Below, in pieces: positions 11,370-21,615 of a DNA stretch of 64,000 nucleotides (its first letter is position 1; every line of letters begins with the position of its first letter). The notes beneath the pieces are model-generated. The model saw nothing but the letters and a program-made list of their open reading frames with translations. It ran no database searches and was not told the DNA's origin. This stretch comes from Cycas panzhihuaensis (lineage: Eukaryota; Cycadophyta). The position numbers and the translations under genes were made by a program. Location of the stretch: positions 65,665,741 to 65,729,740 of the forward strand of contig CM041465.1 in NCBI GenBank assembly GCA_023213395.1, given 5' to 3'.

Positions 11370-11706
11370 ATGATAATTTCAAGTTGATAGGATTTATAGA
11401 TTCTAATAGGGCCAAATATACAAATAGAATAAGGTCAATTTTTATCTATTATTTTAGTTTGGGATTAATTACTATCACATGGACTAGTGAAAAGTAATCA
11501 AATATTGCTTTATCTTCAATTAAAACTTAGTATAAGGCTATAATTTTAGTTACTACTTAAGCCATTTAATTATGATAGATTATGAAGGAAATGAACAACT
11601 ATAATTAGAACCATCTTATATTATGATAATCAAAGTACTTTGAAGATTACAATCAATCTTATATTCCATACTTATATCAAATATATTAAAGTGTACCATC
11701 AATTTA
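11370..11706 (+). pseudogene. E2 RNase H, truncated
   Basis: 'TWTSEK' then 'SNIALSSIKT' then 'YKAIILVTT' match the copia RNase H block 'W.S.KQ..VA.SS.EAEY.A...A..E'. 'HTYIKYIKVYHQFI' matches 'RTKHI...HHFIRE'. The frame stops there. The last third, including the usual 'ADIFTK' motif, is absent because gypsy fragment E4 begins at about 11707. Confidence 0.8.
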
Positions 11707-11707
11707 T

Positions 11708-12790
11708 TTGATCTACTATGCCACATTATGTGGTTTATACTCCATTAGATCAATTCCTTTCTCTAAGAATTCTTCATTAAAATCAAAGTCTATCTCAGTT
11801 GGTTAGCTATTTAAAATTCTTATTATTTCTTCTTTCTTTTTTTCTACTACAAGTTTCCTTATCTTTTTTCTTTCCTCATCTATACTCCCAGGTTTGGTTA
11901 ATTGTTGTGCTAGCTGAGACTCATCTTCTAGAAATTTCTACTTAACTATCACCCTACCTTCTCTCTTTTTTTTTTACCCCTTCTGATTTTTTCCTTTTTA
12001 TTTTTCTTCTTCTTTCCATCTTCTTTATTAGTCTCTTTTTGTTTATTCTATGCTTATTCTTTAGCTAGTGAGGTAATCTCTTCTCACTGCCTTTTATTTT
12101 ATTCTTCTTCCTATAGTATATATTAGGGACTATTTGTATTATTATTTTGTAAGAACTAGTCTTTTACGTTTTCTTATATTTGATTCAACTATCATTTTTT
12201 TCGTTTTCTAAAATGTTCTATCTAACAAGTTAGAATTGATTGTCCTTGCTTAATTTGAGGTTGATCTAAGCCTAGACATTATGAATATAATAAACCTTGA
12301 AATAGAGTTTAATGGTAAAACACTGTAGATTAAGTTCTAATCTTGATATTATTCAACTTCTCTAAAAGCTTACCAGATATTAAAAAAGCCTAATTAAAAA
12401 TTTCTCCTTGTGCTACTCTAAGAAGCATAGAGTGTGTCTTTGTTAAAACATACAAATTCTTTTGACTTAATATAACTTGAGTCAAGAGGAAGTGAGTGAC
12501 CCATTGTCTTTTCTCTACTATAATACTTGTAATTCATATTCTTGAAGTAGAGATATCTAATATTTTAGTGGCTATTTGCTTTGCTACCTATTATCAAGGA
12601 ATTCTTTTATCCTTAGTACCTCCTTGTGTGAGTCGGGTAGACTTAAAATCTATATAATAACTTTGGAAAATATGGCTAATAAATTAGGTCGATATGCCAT
12701 CAAATAAACCATTATTGTCATAACACTAGATGCTAATGGAAATAGTCCCATTTCCATATATTGGATAAATCATGCTTTCTTCAAGTTTAT
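11708..12790 (-). pseudogene. unknown decayed reading frame in the E4 3' region
   Basis: On the minus strand, 12790 down to about 12180 reads in one frame with scattered stops ('MIYPIYGNGTISISI', 'VEKRQWVTHFLLTQV', 'SMLLRVAQGEIFN', 'LISGKLLEKLNNIKI'). A very Lys/Arg/Glu-rich segment follows, and then a frame through 11950-11708 ('FLEDESQLAQQLTK', 'GSIDEERKKIRKLV', 'EKKKEEIIRIL'). The stops fall at a rate like that of pol pseudogenes here, which suggests true decayed coding sequence. I do not recognise the family. It lies downstream of integrase on the same strand, where some gypsy lineages carry an extra ORF. Confidence 0.45.
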
Positions 12791-13020
12791 TTTTCTTTCA
12801 TTTGTATTCAACATAGTATTCTATTCTTCTCTAATTCTTTCATCATCTGTGTCCTAAAAAATAATATGAATTTCCATGTTATTTTTATTTCCAAGCTCCC
12901 ACTACCACTTCTAATGATTATTCTATTTTTACTTTATTTCCTTGCTATAGATTCTTTACCGACTATATTGCATTCCACATATCCTACAAAACCAATATCA
13001 ATATAGGTTGTAATGCCTGA

Positions 13021-13439
13021 GTTATAACTAGGTCACATCATTATTACTTATCATTGTGCACGATAGCCCCTTATCATGACCAAATCTACCACAAATACTC
13101 ACCACTATGTTTTATTATGGATTTTTATATCTTATCATGATTACTTGTTACTCAAATTATATCTATTTTGTGGTCATATCCTCATTGATTTGACTACTTG
13201 ATGGTAATTATGGATGTTATGATTTTTTACTTATCCTAAAAAATCTTTTCTAATTCCATTAATTGTCTTGGCTAAAAAGCATTTTACTTTCCCTCTATTT
13301 TCTTAGGTCAGTATATTTTATAAGGTAGATCATAAATTTTGCACAATCTTATTTATTGATTCTTTGCTTATCTTCTTATTACACTGATTGATTTCCTTTT
13401 ATGAATTATAATCATCTTTATTCAACTTTTTTGTTAGTC
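13021..13439. other. E4 spacer, no feature seen
   Basis: AT-rich sequence between the unknown frame and the minisatellite. No coding frame, LTR end or repeat was found. Confidence 0.5.
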
Positions 13440-14495
13440 AAACTTGCAACATCCATCCTCCAAGTTACTACTTCCTTTGTTAAAAAAATTACCACTTCCT
13501 TTATCTCTAGTTGTCATCTTTCTTACTCAAAATTATATCCTTCTAACTAAGATGATATCCTTCTCAAGTTACAACTATTTTCTTTTCTAGCCAGATTATT
13601 TCATTTAGAATTTTAATTAGTCATGACTTTGGTTATACTTCATCCTAGTTGCAACTACTTATTTGTTTGGTTATAACCTTTACACTAAGGTTTATAGTTC
13701 TCAATGTCCTTCAGTTTCAACTTTTGGCTTCTTGGTTGTAACCATCCATGTCTCAAGTTATAATTGGCTTCCTTCTTATTGTAATTTTCTACCTTTTTGG
13801 TTGTAACCACCTGCATCCTAGGTTATAACCATTTTCATTAATGATATAATTTTTTACCTTCTTGATTATAATTGTTTGTATCCCTGGTTGTAATATTTCC
13901 TTGAGGTTTTAACTTTCTATCTTCTTGGTTATAATTGTTTGCTTCTGAGGTTACAACCATTTTCCTTAAGATTACAACTTTTTGTCTTCTTAGTTTTAAT
14001 TGTTTATGTCCTAGGTTATAACTGTCTTCCTTGAGGTTGTAACTTTTTATATTTTTGGTTGCAACTATCCATGACCTAGGTTGTAACCATCTTCCTTGAG
14101 GTTTCAACTTTCCATCTTCTTGGTTGAAACAATTTGCATCCCAAGTTGCAACCATCTTATTACCATCGCATCCCTGATTGCAACCTATTGTATCTCGGGT
14201 TACAACCAATTTGTTATAATTATGTCCTTGGTTGCAACCTTCTGCATCTTGAGTTATAATTGTCTTATTATAATCACATCCTTAATTACAACCTTCTATA
14301 TCTTAAGTTACAAATATCTTATTATAATCATGTCCTTGGTTGCAACCTTCTACATCTTAGGTTATAACATTCTTTTTATAATCATGTCCCTAGTTGCAAC
14401 CTTTTGTATGTTGGGTTGTGACCCTTTTATTATAATCATGTCCTTGGTTATAACCTTCTATATTCTAGGTTGCAACCATCTTACTAATAATTTTA
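13440..14495. repeat. minisatellite of palindromic GTTNNAAC motifs (65-bp then 54-bp units)
   Basis: Two adjoining arrays. From about 13700 to 14155 the phrase TTCCTTGAGG recurs at 13896, 13961, 14026 and 14091, a 65-bp period. From 14172 the phrase CCTTGGTTGCAACC recurs at 14172, 14226, 14280, 14334, 14388 and 14442, an exact 54-bp period. Each unit holds about three GTTNNAAC-like palindromes (GTTGCAAC, GTTATAAC, GTTGTAAC) spaced about 18-24 bp, so the units grew from a roughly 20-bp core. Degenerate copies extend back to about 13440. The 18-codon period explains a spurious plus-strand open frame at 14096-14503. Confidence 0.85.
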
Positions 14496-14499
14496 TAAT

Positions 14500-14949
14500 T
14501 TAGCTAATAAAATTTTCCTATATTTCAAATGATTAAGGGATATCTATTCTCATGGTTTGTGCTTTCTTTTGTCTTTTTAAACTTGTTATGTATTATTTTA
14601 GTCGACTTTTATTGACTAGTTTATCAAGCAATATTCCATCACATTATTAGAGTTTCACTGCTCCATTATATCAAATATAATTTACTTTATATAGACCAAG
14701 CCACCATAACTCCATTTTTCTCGGCTTCATATGAAATTTACTATCATATAAGAGTATGACATATCCTACTTAGAACTAAGGAATTTTGAGGTGTTTATCA
14801 TGCCACACTTTATATCTCTATTTTTCTACTTTTAATTCCCACAAAGCCCTTACTTGTTTCTCATTCATTTTTATTAATTCAATGAATCATTGACCCCTTT
14901 AGTCTTATTCTGGTAATCGTAGTTGTAAGGCTACTCACAGACCTTTTGT
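14500..14949. other. E4 spacer between minisatellite and integrase
   Basis: AT-rich sequence with no clear motif. Possibly the decayed C-terminal tail of integrase. Confidence 0.4.
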
Positions 14950-15720
14950 TTAGAATTTAAGAGGAAGTATAACTTCTAGTCCATAAACTAATTAGAATAG
15001 TGTTTGTATATAAGGTTTTTTTACCATTGACCTATTTGACCATAACACTGAGTGAAGCCATTCTACCTAATCTATTCATCCTTCGTTACAAATTTTAGAC
15101 AATGCTAATTTTAAAATTTTATTCATACTTTTTACCTATCCATTTTCTAAGGGATAATATTGAGAGGATTTAAAATGTTGAATCATAAACTTCTTTATAA
15201 AATGATTAATTATTTCATTCAAAAAATTGATTCCTTGATTATAAATAATTTCCAAAGTGTAGCCAAATCAAATGATAATTATCTTATATAAAAATTAAGT
15301 TATACTTTGGGCATGGTATATCTTAATTAGTTTTGCTTTGGTCCAGTTGGTCAGGAAATCCATGACCACCAAAATGTATCTTGTATTTATTCATCTAACT
15401 GGTGGATTAATTGTTCTAACAAAATCCAACCCCTATTTTTTGAATGGTGCCTAAGCTAGAATAGGATGTAAGGGCATGAGATGATTTTTTCCTAGCTTAC
15501 CCACTTGTTGATATATATCATATATGAGAACCTACTTTTATGTGTCCTCAAATAATGTGAGCTACTAAAGTCTAACTAATAAAATCCTTTTAATTATGGG
15601 TTCAACACCTTGATGCTTCAGTATAACACCTTCATAAGCTTCTCAAATAATAGCTTCTACCTCATGTTGTATTATACATATTCGTGAAACATGATCTAGT
15701 CCTAATTTATATAACATCCA
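14950..15720 (-). pseudogene. E4 integrase (gypsy)
   Basis: The minus strand reads 'GLDFVRTINPPV', 'RYILVVMDFLTNWTKAK' with the first catalytic Asp in MDF, then 'IIYNQGINFLNEIINHF' around the second Asp position (Asp reads Asn), and 'SSQYYPLENG' followed by 'VKSMNKILKLAL', the conserved HP-x-NG-x-x-E block. A Cys/His zinc region lies upstream (15550-15700). Stops are scattered. Dead copy. Confidence 0.85.
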
Positions 15721-15799
15721 ATAAATCAATTAAAAGGGGAATGCTTTTTAAATGAAGCTTTGTCCATTTACTAGTTCTATTCTTTATGGTATTTGTTAT

Positions 15800-16357
15800 G
15801 TGGCTAAATATTATGCAATGCCCTCATACCCTTTAGGTATTATCTAAATAAAAAATAATTCTACATCTAGAAAATCATCCTAGATTCCTATGGTTAGTTC
15901 GCCTTTTACTTCTCTTGATAATAGGTCTATAATTATATGCTTATCTTATTTTTTGACTATAATTTTAAAATTAAATTCCTAAAATAATATTAGTCATCTA
16001 CTAATTCCTCCTTACAAAATAGGTTTATTAACTAGATACTACAAAGCCTCGTTATCTACAAAAAAGACAAATGGATTAGCTAATAAATAATGTCTGAAAT
16101 TTTGGAGGTTATAAACCATGACTAGGCCTTCTTATTCCATGACTGAATAGTTCTTATCTATTTCTATTAATGTTTGGCTTATAAAACATATTAGTAGGCC
16201 AGTTTTATTATCCTTTGGTTGAACTAATATGCATTTGATGGCAAATAAAGAAGCACACACACACACATATATATAGAATGATTTATCCTAGTTAAGAAAT
16301 CTTAGTATTGGTGCATTGGTGACTTTCTTCTTGAACAATTCAAATGCAAGCTACTAT
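15800..16357 (-). pseudogene. E4 RNase H (gypsy), truncated by E5
   Basis: Minus strand from 16350: 'AFELFKKKVTNAPIL', 'KSFYIYV', then 'SLFAIKCILVQP', 'ICFISQTLIEIDKNYSVME', 'VMVYNLQNFRHYLLA', 'FVFFVDNEAL', 'YLVNKPIL' and 'RWLILFQEFNF'. These are the consecutive blocks of gypsy RNase H. A frameshift lies at the microsatellite 16254-16275, where the 'D-A-S' catalytic Asp would be. The linker to integrase follows ('IIIDLLSREVKGE'). The upstream RT is missing because E5 begins at 16358. Confidence 0.85.
16254..16275. repeat. (AC)n(AT)n microsatellite inside E4 RNase H
   Basis: (AC)7 followed by (AT)4. It sits at the catalytic Asp region of RNase H and shifts the frame, so it grew after the element died. 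Confidence 0.9.
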
Positions 16358-16756
16358 TGTTGTGGGATTAATGCTCATCACCCCACTCCCACCTTCTAAC
16401 CAAGAGTGTACACCTCACTCTCATCAATTTACACATGTGGGTACTCACATGTATAGGTAAGTATAAGGTAAGATTTGATTTAATTTGAGTTAAGTTCATT
16501 TGAGTTAAGTTAAGTTATATTTTATTGTTATTTAAATTTGAGGGGTTGAGGAGTTTCCCTCCTCCCCCAAACTATATATTTTGAGGGGTGTATAAGCCTG
16601 GTGTTTTTAGACACCACCTACTTTTGGACATTTGTAATACTCTCTCCACAATAATGGATTGAATACAAAAGCTCTTATGTTTATGCAACAATGATGTATT
16701 AATCTGTGTTTATGTGTTTATATTATACCTTATTCTTCATCGTTTAGTTTCCTTCA
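16358..16756 (+). repeat. E5 5' LTR
   Basis: TG...CA, 399 bp. It contains the hairpin GAGGAG-TTTCC-CTCCTC (about 16547-16563), a TATATATTTT box (16573-16582) and the hairpin GGTGT-TTTTAG-ACACC (16600-16615), the same order as in E3. Direct repeats of TTGAGTTAAG lie at 16485-16515. The host E4 bases just outside are ACTAT. Confidence 0.85.
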
Positions 16757-16758
16757 TC

Positions 16759-16772
16759 TGGTATCAGAGCCC
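16759..16772 (+). promoter_or_regulatory. E5 PBS (initiator Met tRNA)
   Basis: TGGTATCAGAGCCC is the canonical plant initiator-Met primer site, two bases (TC) after the LTR end. Confidence 0.95.
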
Positions 16773-19638
16773 AAGGTTCAATCCTTGGAGGCATTTCTTG
16801 CAAACCCTAGTACATGTTATCCTTGTTTTTATGATTTCAAGCCTTGTATATTTTTTAATGTGCCTGTTTGGTGACTTTGTCAAGTTGAAGATCATTTCAA
16901 GTTACATATTATGCATATTTTGTTATGGGACTATTATCAAGTTTTGAAGGGCTATTTTGGTGTTAAGGAGAGGTTGCTTTCAAGCCCATTTTGAAGTTTT
17001 GTAGCTATTTGAAGCCTATTGATGTTGCTCAAGTGGACATCTTCTCCACATATGGCATCATAATAATATTGTATGCAGGTGAAATTCCACAAAAGCTCAT
17101 GTTCATATTCCAATTATTGGAAGACCATCTTCATTGCATGTTAGTGGACAAGAATACAACTAAGATCATTGACAACAGTTGAGTGAGTCCTTCTTGGCCA
17201 AGAGTGACTTTATTTTAAATTTTTTTTATAGATCTACAGGTGGATAAAGGTCATGTTCTTTTTCTATTGATATGTATTCTTTTTATATGAAAATTATTCA
17301 AAAAATTTCTATATTCAAGGCCTTTAAATCTGGCTTATATTCTTATGTATTTTTTAAATTAGAAAAGGGGGGGAGAAAAAATGGGGTTGCCAAGTTTCCT
17401 GCTATGGTTTAGTGTATGATGAAATTTTAGATCTGTATGATTATTACTGAAGCTGGTCTTGATTCTGAAAGCTAATGAGAGAGGAGATTATTTTAATTTT
17501 TGAAAGCCTGACCAAGATGACATCTGGTTCGAGGCTACCAATTGATTAGACTACATTGTTTTGAGAAGCACCTAGCCCATATCATAAATAAGTCCTACTA
17601 AATACAACTAGTCCTTATTGGGATAATCCCGTCTAATGGATTCAATAGTTTTTAGCAAATGCTCCATTTGGGGTTCATCAAAGACATGATTACTCTCATC
17701 CACATACTCATTCAAAAGCTCACAACATTGCCAAATGGTAACTAGCTTAGCTTATGGACACCATGATCGGTCAGAGGAAACATTTGATGAAGAAAGATTG
17801 AGGTATTGAAAGGCATTACATCTGCCAAAGGTCCATCTGCAGTTGCCTCTACCCACACCACTCCCTTGTCATTCAACTCAATGGCAGGCCGACCATATTA
17901 TAGACTACTATTATATATTCTTGCATTATTAAAAGTCAGTGGTATGAAGAGGCAGAAGAATGTTGGGAGGGGCATTATCGACTATATTGGCAGGTGCTAT
18001 CATTTGACAAATTTCCACTTATAGTCTCTCACGAGATAAACAACACAGAGTTTAATTAGATCTCCAAATCTAACCATGGAGGTTGATAATATCAATGGAG
18101 TAGGAATGAAGGTCAATCAGCAAGTCAATCTTTGTAACATAGTATCATGCAACCCCTGGTATGGAGAAGAATGCTAGCTAGCGTGATATTTAGAAAGTGT
18201 TTCATAAAGAATGCTAGCCATGAAGTGGATGGACCTGGATATGTTAATCGAGCCTTAATTCATATGGTAAGATGGTAGAAATAAGAGTTGAGGGAGCATC
18301 GAAGGTGATCTGTAGATTACCGGTAGCAACAAGAAAGCATCATATTAGAAGAACAATCTTATGTGGGAAGCCATAGCCAACTGTAATGACTGTGACCATC
18401 AAACACCTACAAGAGTGTAACTATGACAAGTGAAACCTGCAAACTCTCTCAATAATAGCGAGCCCCACATATTCATGGTACTGAACCTGCAATCCATGAC
18501 CTTACATCCTAATGGCGGTGACCCCTCTCAATGGGGTATATCGTTATGGCAAATACTATTTAGGGTTAACAATATAATTTTATATTTTTGGCATATATTA
18601 TGTTGGTGAATTTCATTGTTAAAAAGGGTTAAGTTTATTTATTTTTTAATTGAAAAATATATTTAACTACATTAGGTATTAGTTTTAAATTTACCTTAGC
18701 CCCTTTGCTATAAGTACCTAGTCCTATAGAGGCTTTATACGACCAACAACTAGCCATAAAAAGGGTTAGCTCCCATTTTTTAGCCTTGTTAAAGAGTATC
18801 TATCACATTTTGTATGATATCTTAGACCTAGGAACTCTGATTTTAGTCTTGTCTATTGCGTTAGATCCGTAACAGAGAGACCTTTCATTTGACACATTTC
18901 GAAGTTGTTTTCATGTAGATTTTTTCATTCAAAGCCACAAGTTACTATTTGTCTTCATTTTTTTTTTCATCTTCTACAAGCACATATTACATTTTTGAGG
19001 TTTTCTTGATGTACTGTACCCTAAATGGGGGGGGATAGCATGTACCATGATTTTATTTTTAGCTCTTGAAGAACCCATTGTGATCATATTATACTTCATT
19101 TTTGAGAGAGAGTCATATGTGCTACACAAGTCACATATCATTTTCAGTCATGTAAAAACTTCTAATGTCAGTTATTGTTGCCCATGGTGGCAAGTTGTTA
19201 GCCCAATGAGGCATATTTTATCCCATGTGGCATGTTGAAGGCCATAGTGCTATTGTATTTTCAACCATTAGATATCGAAGAAGTGCTAGTCCTATTGAGC
19301 AAGAGATAAGACACACTTTTAGAAGCTACTCTTTCCTGCCATGTTCCATTTTCCATGTACTTTATATATATTTTCCTGCTTGCACTCCCATATGAGCAAG
19401 GGGTTGGACCTTATATAGTTACTCTTGCTAGCTCCTGATTGTTCCACATATACAAAGGAAGTTCCTACCCAACTAGTGGTTGCAATGACCGATAATCCAT
19501 GCATTCTAGTAGATGGACTCCACTTCATATGGACTTTAGCAACTTTCTTATTCTGTGCAGTAACGTTTATGATCTACAAACTTTTAGAGACTTGAGCTTA
19601 TCATTGATATGATGACATTTATGTAATTGACTATTATA
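16773..19638 (+). other. E5 interior, non-coding
   Basis: About 2.9 kb without a recognisable protein family. Short open frames (16991-17182, 17806-18024, 19047-19238) show no known motif. A G-run (GGGGGGGGATAG, about 19026) looks like a PPT but no LTR start follows it. The block 18750-18930 resembles the E3 leader. It may hold more than one element fragment. Confidence 0.45.
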
Positions 19639-19845
19639 GGGGGGGGATGTTGGGTGTAATACTAAATTCCATTAGTCCTATGTAAACTCTCTCTATCTTT
19701 CATATTTTATATTAAAGTTGTGGGCCACCTTGATATGTGTACCACCTTTAAGTAGTCCTATGGGGTTCTCTCACTAGTGGTAAGCTTGCACTATAAGTAT
19801 GTACACTTATTTGTTCATAATTGAGTTTTGGCCAATTCTCCAACA
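19639..19845 (+). repeat. E6: isolated LTR with PPT upstream
   Basis: GGGGGGGGA (19639-19647) is a strong PPT directly before a 198-bp LTR (19648-19845) that starts TGTTGG and ends CCAACA, a 6-bp inverted terminal repeat. It is followed at once by TGGTATCC, seven bases of a Met PBS. Upstream PPT marks a 3' LTR; downstream TGGTATC would mark a 5' LTR. No second copy exists in the window. Confidence 0.75.
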
Positions 19846-19974
19846 TGGTATCCATTTTTTACATACTTCATCTTTTTGTTATTCACCATTAGGGTTTGAT
19901 ATGCTTGTTATGTTCCTAATTCTAACACTCTTCTATCTTCACTTGGGACTATAACAATATGAAAGGCCTATGCC

Positions 19975-20872
19975 TTGACATTATAGTACACAGCATTACC
20001 ACCACTCATAGTTTTAAGCCTAAGTGGAAGATACAAACTCCCATTTATCCTCACTTATCTATAGTAGATAAGTAAGAAATTAAAAAACTTTTAAAAGTTG
20101 GATTTATAGAAATAGTGGATTACTCTTAGTAGTTGTCAAACATCATTCTTATTGCTAAAAAGAATGGTTTGATTTATATATGCATTAACTTTAATAACAT
20201 TAATAATAATTACTCTAAAAGTAAAATTTCACTACCATTCATTGAATGAATATTAGATCAAATTATTGGATTTGAAGTAATGTCCCTTATGGATTGACTT
20301 TTTAGGTCTAATTAGATTCTTACCTTGCCTAAAAACTATCATAAAATTGCATTCACTATGTCATAAGGGATATTTGCTTATAAGGTCATGCCTTTTAGCT
20401 TGAAGAGTAAGGGAGCTACTTACCAATAATCCATGGTGTTTATCTTTCATGACTTGATTGGTATTATAATTTCAGTTTATTTGGATGATATGTTGGAGTT
20501 ATAATGTTATAAGAAGGATTATATCCACAATCTAAGAACTAGATTTGAAAGATGTCATAAGTATTAATTATACCTTAATCCTAATAAATGTGTATTTATT
20601 ATTACCTTAGGCAAGATGCTCAAAAATATTAATTTGAAGGATGGTATTAAGGTAGACTTTAATAAGGTAAAAGAAATAGTTAAAATCTCCCTACCTTATG
20701 ACCAAAAGTAAATCGAATTATTTCTTGAAAGACTAGGGTTTCTTCAATGATTTATTACCAACTTTGCTTTAAATATAAAATCCTTCATGGACTTCCTTAA
20801 AAAATAAGTCTCTCTTGATTGGATATTGATCATTCAAAATTTATTTAATACACTCAAACAAGTATTGGTTTT
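19975..20872 (+). pseudogene. E7 reverse transcriptase
   Basis: The frame runs 'DIIVHSITTTHSFKPKWK', 'PHLSIVDK', 'EIKKLLKVGFIEIVDYS', 'LSNIILIAKKNGLIYICI', 'SLPFIE', 'FEVMSLMD', 'HKIAFTMS', 'GIFAYKVMPFSLKSKGATYQ', then the active site YLDD at 20478-20489 (intact), 'YLNPNKCVF' and 'RLGFLQ'. This is nearly the whole gypsy RT including the thumb. Stops replace Trp, Gly and Gln positions. The frame breaks at 20872 after 'NTLKQVLV', where E8 is inserted, and resumes at 32701 with 'SAPTLTLPIFNKP'. Confidence 0.92.
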
Positions 20873-21210
20873 TGATATGATTCCTTTGAGGATTCCTTTA
20901 CACCTAATCAAAAAACCAAAATACAAAACACAAATAGAGCACAAATGGATACAAAAATGGACACCACAAATTTGCACCAAATGGCTAGTAACAATTTCTC
21001 ATTCAAAAACTAACTTCCTTTACATCTATAAGGCCTTAAATAAACAACATGGCCATTTTGTCTATGAATCTAATTAGAGAGGTATTCAACCTTTATTTTC
21101 ATTGGTGGCCCTAAGTGGCCCATGTACACCTTTTAATAGTTAACATTAATATCTACCTTCTAATAGTAAAAGTACCTTCATTAGGGTTCTTCTAACCACT
21201 AATAAGTGCC
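20873..21210 (-). repeat. E8 3' LTR
   Basis: About 338 bp; plus strand starts TGATATGATTCCTTT, as does 32353. The two align throughout (for example GCACAAAT, TTTGCACCAAAT and CTATGAATCTAATT in order). The inner end is approximate because the copies diverge there. A purine run on the minus strand at 21211-21220 (CTCAGGGGAA) serves as PPT. Confidence 0.85.
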
Positions 21211-21285
21211 TTCCCCTGAGATGTTAAGTCCCCATAGTGTAAGAGATTTAGATGTTACTTAATAAATTCATTTGGCTCCTATGTT
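21211..21285 (-). pseudogene. E8 chromodomain, C-terminal piece
   Basis: The minus strand from 21290 reads 'EAT', a stop at the expected Trp, then 'EPNEFIK', 'HLNLLHYGDLTSQGKA'. It completes the chromodomain that breaks off at 28843 with 'SRLEEA' and carries on to the element's 3' end. The chromodomain binds histone marks and guides integration into heterochromatin. The overlap GAAGC is the E9 target duplication. Confidence 0.85.
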
Positions 21286-21290
21286 GCTTC

Positions 21291-21601
21291 TGAAAGAAGG
21301 ATGGATCTAGGAAATAAATCACTCACATATACACAATGGCAATAGAGAATGAAAAAGAGATGAAACAAGATATAAGAGTAGTCTTGGAGGTGAGAATGAA
21401 TAATAACTACCTCCTTGAGATTTTGCCTTTTATTATTGAGGTGAGCATTAGGGTTAGGATTTTTCTGCCTAATGACATGAACTTGAAATTACATCTAAAT
21501 GCACATAAAAGTACATTTCATTAAGAGACTAATGTTAATAATATATCCTAAGGCCACTTAATTAATCTACACAAATGATCTTGATACATTAACCTCTTTT
21601 A
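21291..21601 (-). repeat. E9 3' LTR
   Basis: 311 bp. It aligns with 28533-28842 from GATGGATCTAG through CTAATGTTAATAATATAT to CCTCTTTTA with few differences. Confidence 0.95.
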
Positions 21602-21615
21602 ATCCCCCCCTTAAT
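21602..21615 (-). promoter_or_regulatory. E9 polypurine tract
   Basis: The minus strand reads TTAAGGGGGGGAT directly before the 3' LTR. It would prime plus-strand DNA synthesis. Confidence 0.9.

Larger units (their letters stand above)
5744..11706 (+). mobile_element. E2: Ty1/copia fragment, split by E3
   Basis: Plus-strand copia polyprotein in normal order: gag zinc knuckle (5746-5787), GAG-pre-integrase and integrase (6366-6998 and 9728-9990), RT (10343-11037), RNase H (11370-11706). Both ends are cut. The left end starts exactly at the zinc knuckle beside the E1 LTR; the right end stops in RNase H, before the usual terminal motif, beside gypsy fragment E4. No LTR of its own is present. 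Stops occur throughout, often where Trp, Gln or Arg is expected. E3 splits the integrase. It is an old fossil. Confidence 0.85.
11707..16357 (-). mobile_element. E4: Ty3/gypsy fragment (RNase H, integrase, long 3' region)
   Basis: The minus strand carries RNase H (15800-16357), integrase (14950-15700), a spacer, a minisatellite (about 13440-14495) and a decayed unknown frame (11708-12790). The right end is cut inside RNase H by the LTR of E5; the RT half is not in this window. The left end starts TGATCTAC and abuts E2 RNase H. Long 3' regions with tandem repeats are known in the Tat group of gypsy elements; membership there is an inference. Confidence 0.75.
16358..19638 (+). mobile_element. 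E5: LTR element with 5' LTR and perfect PBS, no coding domain seen
   Basis: A 399-bp LTR (16358-16756) starts TGTTGTGGG and ends CTTCA, followed two bases later by TGGTATCAGAGCCC. It interrupts E4 RNase H. No matching 3' LTR occurs in the window, so the right limit is set at the PPT before the different LTR E6. The 2.9-kb interior has no gag or pol that I recognise. The stretch 17500-18500 keeps more CpG than its surroundings, consistent with a later insertion. Confidence 0.65.

Noticed and set aside
13440-14495. CRISPR-like array
   Set aside because: Units are contiguous degenerate minisatellite copies without unique spacers, in plant DNA.
14096-14503. 135-codon plus-strand open frame with a repeated 18-residue hydrophobic unit
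   Set aside because: The openness comes from the exact 54-bp (18-codon) period of the minisatellite; the 65-bp part of the same array breaks frame.
19020-19036. G-run as a PPT with a 3' LTR behind it
   Set aside because: No TG start with a matching LTR follows; the nearest LTR (E6) has its own PPT at 19639.
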